Below, piece after piece: positions 58,234 through 64,000 of a DNA stretch of 64,000 nt; positions within the stretch are counted from its first letter, which is position 1; each line of letters begins with the position of its first letter. The stretch is taken from NCBI RefSeq assembly GCF_011378715.1, contig NZ_WTKU01000015.1, positions 1 to 64,000 on the forward strand. Reading direction: 5' to 3'. A program made the translations under genes and the position numbers. The notes beneath the pieces are model-generated. The model saw only the letters and a list, made by a program, of their open reading frames with translations, had not been told where the DNA came from and made no database searches. The stretch comes from Psychromonas sp. SA13A (GTDB taxonomy: Bacteria > Pseudomonadota > Gammaproteobacteria > Enterobacterales > Psychromonadaceae).

Positions 58234-59604
58234 TTATTCATTAGAAGAGGCAGAGGTGTCGTCTTCTTTTTTACCCTTACCGGCCCAGCTTGGTTTACCC
58301 TTGCCTTTGATAGTGCGATGACGTTGTTTACCCATTTCTAGTTTTTTCTTTTGGCGTCTTTCTTTTTGCTGGCGTTTTACTTCTTCTTCGCGAGCTTTGC
58401 CTTTTTTAGTGATTGGTTTTTTAGTCTTACGTACACTCGCTTTCGCTTCTTTATTTTGTGGGCGTAAACCTTTGATCACTCGGCGTTTTAAGATTTGGTC
58501 GGTATAACGTTCAACTTTTGCCAAAATATCAATATCATGTGCTTCGATAATTGAAACTGCGGTACCTTTTTTACCACCTCGAGCTGTACGCCCAATGCGA
58601 TGTACATAAATGTCGGCACTACGTGGCATATCGTAGTTGATTACATGAGTAATATCTGGCACATCAATACCACGAGCCGCAACGTCCGTTGCAATCAGGA
58701 TATTGGTTGTACCCTCTTTAAATTGACGCAATGAAAGGTTACGCTTTTCTTGATCCATTTCACCACGTAAATAGTTACAAGGAATATTTAATTCAGCCAG
58801 TTGAGCTACTAATTGCGCAAGGCGGTCACGTGTTTTTACAAAAACAATCATCTTGTGAATTTGTTCGTGCTCTGGCTCTTGTTGTAATAGTGCCGCTAAT
58901 ATTTGTAGTTTGTGCTCAGGATTATCAGCAAGGTGGATATATTGTAAAATCTTGCCACTTTCTCTACGTGTCACTTCTGCATTTAATTGCACTGGATTAT
59001 TTAATACATCACGGGCGAATTCACGTAAACCTTTACCTTCAAGTGTTGCTGAAAATAAAGCGGTCATTTTACGCCAGCGTGCTTCACCAGCAATGCGGTC
59101 CATTTCTGCAATGAACCCCATGTCTAACATTCTGTCTGCTTCATCAAGGATCAAACATTCAACTTCACGACAATCAAATGCTTCAGCATCAATGTATTCC
59201 ATTAGGCGTCCCGGCGTGGCAATGACAATATCCACAGAACCCATAATGATATCTTCTTGATCTTGGTATGAAATGCCACCAATAATATTGCCTGCAACCA
59301 GTTGTGTACCTGCGATTAATTGCTCTGCAACTTCACTGATCTGTACTGCTAACTCACGAGTTGGCGTTAAAACAAGAATACGTGCTGAGCCACCTTTACG
59401 ACGTGGGTAGTCAATTAAGCGTTGTATCGCAGGTAATAAAAAGGCTAAGGTTTTACCCGTACCTGTAGGTGCACTCGCCATGATATCTCGTTCATCCATT
59501 GCTGGTGGAATAACCAACTTCTGGATACTAGTAGGGCGTGTGTGCCCCATCTTAGCAACGGCGTTTAATAAATGCTGATCAAGCTCGAGTGATGCAAATG
59601 ACAT
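58234..59604 (-). CDS. srmB: ATP-dependent RNA helicase SrmB
   Basis: A 456-residue DEAD-box helicase of 50S ribosome assembly. The ATG at 59604 follows GGAAG; a TTG upstream is rejected. Motifs in order: APTGTGKTLAFLLP (I), PTRELAVQI (Ia), LDEADRMLDM (II), FSATLEG (III), VHRIGRTARGG (VI). A basic Lys/Arg tail of about 75 residues follows. SrmB fits better than RhlE by the SFASLELDQHLLNAV start and length. Confidence 0.93.
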   Translation of the reverse strand: MSFASLELDQHLLNAVAKMGHTRPTSIQKLVIPPAMDERDIMASAPTGTGKTLAFLLPAIQRLIDYPRRKGGSARILVLTPTRELAVQISEVAEQLIAGTQLVAGNIIGGISYQDQEDIIMGSVDIVIATPGRLMEYIDAEAFDCREVECLILDEADRMLDMGFIAEMDRIAGEARWRKMTALFSATLEGKGLREFARDVLNNPVQLNAEVTRRESGKILQYIHLADNPEHKLQILAALLQQEPEHEQIHKMIVFVKTRDRLAQLVAQLAELNIPCNYLRGEMDQEKRNLSLRQFKEGTTNILIATDVAARGIDVPDITHVINYDMPRSADIYVHRIGRTARGGKKGTAVSIIEAHDIDILAKVERYTDQILKRRVIKGLRPQNKEAKASVRKTKKPITKKGKAREEEVKRQQKERRQKKKLEMGKQRHRTIKGKGKPSWAGKGKKEDDTSASSNE

Positions 59605-60034
59605 GAATACTTCCAATACAATAAAACAAAAAGCGCATTATAAAGCAAAGATCATGTTTAGGGGGGAAATTGTCTATTAATTAACTTATTAGTTGAATTC
59701 ATGTGTTATGTCAGCAGGGAAGTGAAGCTAATTGAATAAAATGTCACTGTATTGGAGCTTGAATTCAAGGTATTAGTCACTTTCTTAAGCTGATGTTGCC
59801 TTTTTATGTTTCATTAACATAGTTGGTTGATCATGGTCGGTGCAATTTAAAGCTAATATTATAAATAGCAGTTTATTATTATTATCAAACTTAGCGAGAC
59901 TGACGTAAAAACAGTGTAAGCTTTAACTTTTTAATAAGTACTTTTATAAGCGCTGTTATAGGTTTAGGCATAAGTCTAGCTATAAGCGCCATTTGAATTG
60001 TTTGTTTTCTTTTAAATTACGGTAAGGATTGTCA
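59605..60034. other. intergenic region srmB-cobT
   Basis: About 430 bases with no gene. I looked for a cobalamin riboswitch because cobT follows, but see no ordered set of its conserved boxes. Both promoters must lie here. Confidence 0.5.
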
Positions 60035-61087
60035 GTGTTTAATATTATTGCTCCGCTAGATAAAGTCACCTCTGAATTTGTTAATACACTGCAAGAAAAA
60101 ATTGATTTTAAAACCAAACCACAGGGCAGTTTAGGTTTATTAGAATCGATCGCATTTAAAGTCGCTTTATTACAGCAAAGTTTAACACCCATTTTTACCA
60201 AACCGAGTATCATTATTTTTGCCGCCGACCATGGTATTGCTGAGCAAGGCGTGAGTTTATTTCCGCAGGTAGTGACTGAGCAAATGGTATTAAACTTTTT
60301 ACAGGGCGGCGCCGCAATCAACTGTTTTTCAGCACAACATGATATTGAATTAAAGATTGTAAATGCGGGAGTTAAAGCAGACTTTTCACATATAACATCT
60401 CCGCATTTTGTGAATGCTCCGATAGCGTTAGGCACCAAAGATTTCTCACAACAAGCGGCCATGACCAAAGAGCAATGTTTACAAGCAATCAATCAAGGTG
60501 CCGAGCTTGTTAAGTTACAACATAAGCAAGGTTGTAATGTCATTGGCTTTGGTGAAATGGGGATTGCTAATACTACCTCTGCCGCTGCTATTATGGCTGC
60601 TATTCTTAATTTAACGGGACAACAATGCGCAGGCAAAGGTACGGGGATTGATCAGGAAACCATCGCGATGAAAGCAAAGGTCATTGACCATGCTGTTGCT
60701 AAATATCAATTAAATGATGCCGATCCATTAACCGTATTACAAAGTGTTGGTGGTTTTGAAATAGCGATGATGGTGGGGGCGATGTTAAAAGCAGCAGAGC
60801 TTTCTATGTTAGTGCTTGTTGATGGGTTTATTGCCTCAAGCGCTGCCTTAGTTGCTAGTGAAATGCACGATGACTTTTTACAATACACACAATTTTGCCA
60901 TCAATCAGAAGAACAAGCACATCAACTATTATTAACTGAAATGGGCGCGACGCCTTTATTACATTTGGGAATGCGTTTAGGCGAAGGTTCCGGTGTGGCG
61001 GTTGCTTACCCGTTATTAGTATCCGCGTTAACTTTTTTAAATGAGATGGCCTCTTTTGCCGATGCGGGTGTCAGTGATAGTGAGTAA
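60035..61087 (+). CDS. cobT: nicotinate-nucleotide-dimethylbenzimidazole phosphoribosyltransferase
   Basis: Makes alpha-ribazole phosphate for the lower ligand of cobalamin. A GTG at 60035 lies 6 bases behind AAGGA, while a TTG at 60029 is too close to it, so GTG is preferred (350 residues). The family blocks are KPQGSLGLLE, FAADHGIAEQGVSLFPQVV, GFGEMGIANTTSAAA and the C-terminal HLGMRLGEGSGVAVAYPLL with its catalytic Glu. cobS and a cobC-like gene follow. Confidence 0.97.
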   Translation: MFNIIAPLDKVTSEFVNTLQEKIDFKTKPQGSLGLLESIAFKVALLQQSLTPIFTKPSIIIFAADHGIAEQGVSLFPQVVTEQMVLNFLQGGAAINCFSAQHDIELKIVNAGVKADFSHITSPHFVNAPIALGTKDFSQQAAMTKEQCLQAINQGAELVKLQHKQGCNVIGFGEMGIANTTSAAAIMAAILNLTGQQCAGKGTGIDQETIAMKAKVIDHAVAKYQLNDADPLTVLQSVGGFEIAMMVGAMLKAAELSMLVLVDGFIASSAALVASEMHDDFLQYTQFCHQSEEQAHQLLLTEMGATPLLHLGMRLGEGSGVAVAYPLLVSALTFLNEMASFADAGVSDSE

Positions 61088-61157
61088 TCGCAGTTAATAG
61101 AATTACACAATTAATCTAATATACAGAGAAGCAATCTAACATGCAGATGAGAAAAGT

Positions 61158-61931
61158 ATGACGCAATTTTTTAAAAAACAATGGGTTTTATTTTGTTATG
61201 CGCTATCATTTTTTTCTCGTTTACCTATCCCTAAAAAATTGGATTTTACTGCTTATCCTTTTCATCTTGGCAATGTGTATTTACCCATTATAGGGTTGAT
61301 TTATGCACTTATTTGCTTGCTTGTGTATACCCTGTGCCAGTTAGTGTTTGACCCTAGTATCAGCATTATTTTAATGTTGCTAACAGGCGTATTATTAACA
61401 GGTGGTTTCCATGAAGATGGTTTTGCCGATAGCTGCGATGGTTTTGGTGGCGGTTATAACAAGCAACAACGTCTAGCAATTATGAAAGATAGCCAAATTG
61501 GTACCTACGGCGTTATAGGGTTAATCCTGTTATTAGCATTGAAGATCCATGTGTTAAGCCAGCTTATTAATCATGGCGTTAGTTTTTTTGCGTTGAGCGT
61601 TATAAGTGCGGCGGTATTAAGTCGATGTAGCGTGCTGTGTTTAATGCAAAGTACAGACTATGCGCGCGAAGAATCGAGTAGTAAATCAACGCGATCGTCA
61701 CAACGTCTGCCTCAACAATACTTACTTGCTGCTTTATTGATGGGATCTATTTCAATATTATGGATGTCGTTTTTTTGCTTATTATTTGTTTTTACCGTGG
61801 TTGTCATTAGCACCATCTTATGTCGCACCTATTTTCAACAAAAGATACAAGGTTATACGGGAGATTGTCTAGGGTTTGTGCAACAATTAAATGAACTACT
61901 TATTTTATTAATGCTGGTGGCTTATGTTTAA
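61158..61931 (+). CDS. cobS: adenosylcobinamide-GDP ribazoletransferase (cobalamin synthase)
   Basis: A 257-residue inner-membrane enzyme joining GDP-cobinamide and alpha-ribazole phosphate. The acidic site GGFHEDGFADSCDGFGGGYN is intact, followed by MKDSQIGTYGVIGL, with about six hydrophobic segments. It starts 70 bases behind cobT. Confidence 0.96.
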   Translation: MTQFFKKQWVLFCYALSFFSRLPIPKKLDFTAYPFHLGNVYLPIIGLIYALICLLVYTLCQLVFDPSISIILMLLTGVLLTGGFHEDGFADSCDGFGGGYNKQQRLAIMKDSQIGTYGVIGLILLLALKIHVLSQLINHGVSFFALSVISAAVLSRCSVLCLMQSTDYAREESSSKSTRSSQRLPQQYLLAALLMGSISILWMSFFCLLFVFTVVVISTILCRTYFQQKIQGYTGDCLGFVQQLNELLILLMLVAYV

Positions 61932-62056
61932 GTTGTTTGTTTCTAAGTAAGCTGTTTTTACATGATTTAAATAAGCTACGCCTGAATGTAAGATGATCAA
62001 AGTATTCCACAAAAATACGTGTTTAATAGAGAGTAATAAATAGAGGGTAGCTGAGG

Positions 62057-62926
62057 ATGGTAATAGAAAAAGACAGTAAGCAATCACTAACGCCTGAAGT
62101 CCTAACTTCAGATTTATCACCATCTTCTGATCATGCTCTAACTTCTACTTCCAATGCCATTACAAATGTTACAACAATCAATCATCGTATCTTTCTTGTG
62201 CGTCATGGTGATGTTGATGTCCCGTCTGGTGTTTGTTACGGGCAGCTAGATTGCGCAGTCACGTCTTCATTTAATAAAGATCTACAAAAGCTAATTGATT
62301 ATTTTCAAACCCATTGCTTGTTTTCGGATCATCCGCAACAACTCCAACACCCACATCATAAGGATCAAAAGCTAGACCTGCCAATAATTATAACTAGTCC
62401 ATTACAACGTTGTGCTCAATTAGCTCAAGGGTTGCAAACTTATTTTGATAACAATTATTCTGGAACAAAAGACCTAACTTCAAAAGGTTCAGCTTCAAAA
62501 GGGTCTGCGCTCAAAGACTCAGTATCTAAAATTTCAGTACAAATAAACCAAAATTTTAAAGAGATCAACTTTGGACAATGGGAAGGGCAAAGCTGGCAAT
62601 CCATTGGCCAAAAAAACATAGAAGAGTGGAATAATGATTTACTGCATTTTACTTTTCCAGATGGTGAAAGTGCGCGTAGTTTTGACCGACGTGTCATAAA
62701 CGCATGGCAAGCATTACAGCAACAACTCGCAGAGCAAACTCAAACACAACAGGTGATCATTATTTGTCATGCTGGTGTTATTCGCTCTATTTTATCTGAT
62801 TTTTTACAAATCCCTTTACAGCATTCATTAACATTACAAATAGATAAAATGAGTGTCTCTAGTCTTAATCTTTTCCCCAACCAAAACGCATTATCTCGTT
62901 GTATTGGTATTAACCGTCAGTTTTAA
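62057..62926 (+). CDS. cobC: histidine phosphatase, CobC-like (alpha-ribazole phosphatase)
   Basis: A 289-residue phosphoglycerate-mutase fold. The phosphohistidine motif is IFLVRHGD (R49-H50-G51), with SPLQRCAQLAQGLQ, FGQWEGQSW and the second His in IIICHAGVIRS. The place behind cobT-cobS supports alpha-ribazole phosphatase. About 40 Ser/Thr-rich residues are added in front, and two inserts (near residues 95-105 and 145-170, the latter a Ser/Lys run of SKGSA type) lie away from the active site. E. coli CobC has about 200 residues. Confidence 0.82.
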   Translation: MVIEKDSKQSLTPEVLTSDLSPSSDHALTSTSNAITNVTTINHRIFLVRHGDVDVPSGVCYGQLDCAVTSSFNKDLQKLIDYFQTHCLFSDHPQQLQHPHHKDQKLDLPIIITSPLQRCAQLAQGLQTYFDNNYSGTKDLTSKGSASKGSALKDSVSKISVQINQNFKEINFGQWEGQSWQSIGQKNIEEWNNDLLHFTFPDGESARSFDRRVINAWQALQQQLAEQTQTQQVIIICHAGVIRSILSDFLQIPLQHSLTLQIDKMSVSSLNLFPNQNALSRCIGINRQF

Positions 62927-63155
62927 ATGCTTTATCTTCTTCGGATGTTATTGAGCAAGTAATAAAATTAATGATTATGAGTGCTTATTAGAACTTACGA
63001 TGACTTAAATGCAGAGACTTTTTATGTCATCTTGCTTCAGCCTTCAAACTTTTGTGTTAAAGCTTTGCTAACTATAGGTTGGCTGAGTGGGGCATATGTT
63101 AGAATCGCGCCAAAATTTATCGCTTCAATTTATTAATTACTTTAAGGAAAACGTA

Positions 63156-64000
63156 ATGTTAAAGCTGCCTAAGGTCTTAAGTGTCATATTGACGCTTTGT
63201 ACTGTCCTATTTTCTTCCTCCTTATTAGCGAGTACTGGCGAGCATATTGATCTCACCTCACATGGTATTGGTTATGCAGCTGTTTTATTTTTTGCTATCG
63301 CCTACTGCTTAGTAATGTTGGAAGATGTGATCCACCTTCGTAAGTCCAAACCGGTGTTAGTCGCTGCGGGTATTATTTGGGGCATGATTGGTTTTTATTA
63401 TTCTCAAAATGGCATGAGTCATGAGGCTGAAGCGGCATTTCGTCATAATTTATTAGAATACGCAGAGTTGTTTTTCTTCCTATTAGTAGCGATGACTTAT
63501 ATTAACGCCATGGAGGAGCGTAAGTTATTTGATTCTCTACGTGCGTGGATGGTTAATAAAGGCTTTACGTTACGTTTGATTTTTTGGTTAACGGGTATCC
63601 TCGCTTTTTTCATCTCACCTATTGCAGACAACTTAACCACCGCATTATTAATGTGTGCGATTGTCATGAAAGTGGGTGGTAAAAATACAAAATTTATCGC
63701 ATTAGCTTGTATTAACATTGTTGTAGCCGCTAATGCTGGTGGCGCATTTAGCCCGTTTGGTGATATTACAACGCTAATGGTTTGGCAAAAAGGCATGGTT
63801 GAGTTCACCACTTTCTTTGCGTTATTTGTTCCTTCCGCAGTTAATTTCTTGATCCCCGCTGTGATCATGAGTTTCTTTATCTCCAAAGAAGTGGCTCAGG
63901 GAGATGGCGAAATCGTACACATGAAGCGCGGTGCTAGACGTATCGTTGGTTTGTTTTTAGTGACTATTTTCTTTGCGGTAGCTGGGCATTCATTCTTAGG
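63156..64000 (+). CDS. nhaD: Na+/H+ antiporter NhaD, N-terminal part (runs off the window end)
   Basis: 281 codons are seen. The start at 63156 (MLKLPKVLSVILTLCTVLFS) follows AAGGAAAACGTA. The first segment may be a signal-like helix. The family blocks are RHNLLEYAELFFFLLVAMTY, ISPIADNLTTALLMCA and NAGGAFSPFGDITTLMVW, with several membrane helices. The exchanger expels Na+ or Li+, useful in seawater. The gene is cut by the window edge, not by a mutation. Confidence 0.93.
   Translation, partial: MLKLPKVLSVILTLCTVLFSSSLLASTGEHIDLTSHGIGYAAVLFFAIAYCLVMLEDVIHLRKSKPVLVAAGIIWGMIGFYYSQNGMSHEAEAAFRHNLLEYAELFFFLLVAMTYINAMEERKLFDSLRAWMVNKGFTLRLIFWLTGILAFFISPIADNLTTALLMCAIVMKVGGKNTKFIALACINIVVAANAGGAFSPFGDITTLMVWQKGMVEFTTFFALFVPSAVNFLIPAVIMSFFISKEVAQGDGEIVHMKRGARRIVGLFLVTIFFAVAGHSFL

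Noticed and set aside
59605-60034. cobalamin riboswitch before cobT
   Set aside because: GGGAAGTGAA and GTCACTG are seen but not in the order or spacing of the B12 box and core. No closing stems were found.
1-64000. tRNA, rRNA, or tmRNA genes
   Set aside because: I read the intergenic gaps for cloverleaf and TTCGA-type marks and saw none, but a covariance search would be needed to be sure.

Overview
The window looks like a chromosomal segment of a marine, low-GC, facultatively anaerobic gammaproteobacterium. The closest fit I can infer is Psychromonas or a near relative. The reasons are the Vibrio/Psychromonas-type DUF3360 permease, the mixed-acid fermentation block (pflB, pflA, ackA, pta, adhE), the E. 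coli-like local orders (fldB|xerD-dsbC-recJ, pyrBI, yfbV|ackA-pta, cpxR|fieF) and the NhaD sodium/proton antiporter. The genus is an inference, not a read-out.

Layout. 1-480: 5' part of an IS30-family transposase gene and a probable IS end. 491-7003: YafD-like EEP-fold protein, ndk, pilD, tadA with an unusual N-terminal tail plus a small conserved-looking ORF, a CBS-pair protein, and mltF with a long charged repeat tail. 7197-15891: purL, a PAS-GGDEF-EAL protein in which both catalytic domains are degenerate, and a cardiolipin synthase. 15892-26263 is the accessory region. It holds copies of a structured dispersed repeat, two small hypothetical genes, a MerR-type regulator co-transcribed with a 41-residue metallothionein-like protein (missed by ordinary ORF length cut-offs), an N-acyl amino acid synthase-like gene followed by a ThiF-nitroreductase fusion, a solitary integron-like gene cassette carrying a HEPN/AbiU2-like gene with an attC-like hairpin, a decayed Y1-transposase fragment, a PEP-CTERM protein, a decayed duplicate of the adhE 3' end, and a tandem array of four ~140-bp repeats. 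26317-40424: adhE, AI-2E family transporter, RlmI-like methyltransferase, pta, ackA, yfbV, rlmA, pflA, pflB, with a perfect FNR box upstream of the pfl genes. 40892-64000: GcvR-like ACT protein, DUF3360 permease, fldB, xerD, dsbC, recJ, trmL, an orphan CpxR, fieF, cysE, DUF1653, zapB, rraA, pyrI, pyrB, dacB, a lipoprotein, srmB, cobT, cobS, a cobC-like phosphatase and the 5' part of nhaD.

How the genes work together. PflB (activated by PflA) makes acetyl-CoA and formate from pyruvate. Pta and AckA turn acetyl-CoA into acetate and ATP, and AdhE turns it into ethanol. FNR- and CRP-like sites near pflB and adhE fit anaerobic control. CobT, CobS and the CobC-like phosphatase form the lower-ligand end of cobalamin assembly. 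The accessory block combines signalling or modification genes, metal handling and a possible defence cassette among repeats, so it looks like a hot spot for insertion and decay.

The three observations I would follow first are the attC-flanked HEPN cassette (22252-23019), the MerR-metallothionein bicistron with its palindromic operator (17307-17933), and the acyl amino acid synthase/ThiF-nitroreductase pair beside a PEP-CTERM gene (18234-24651).
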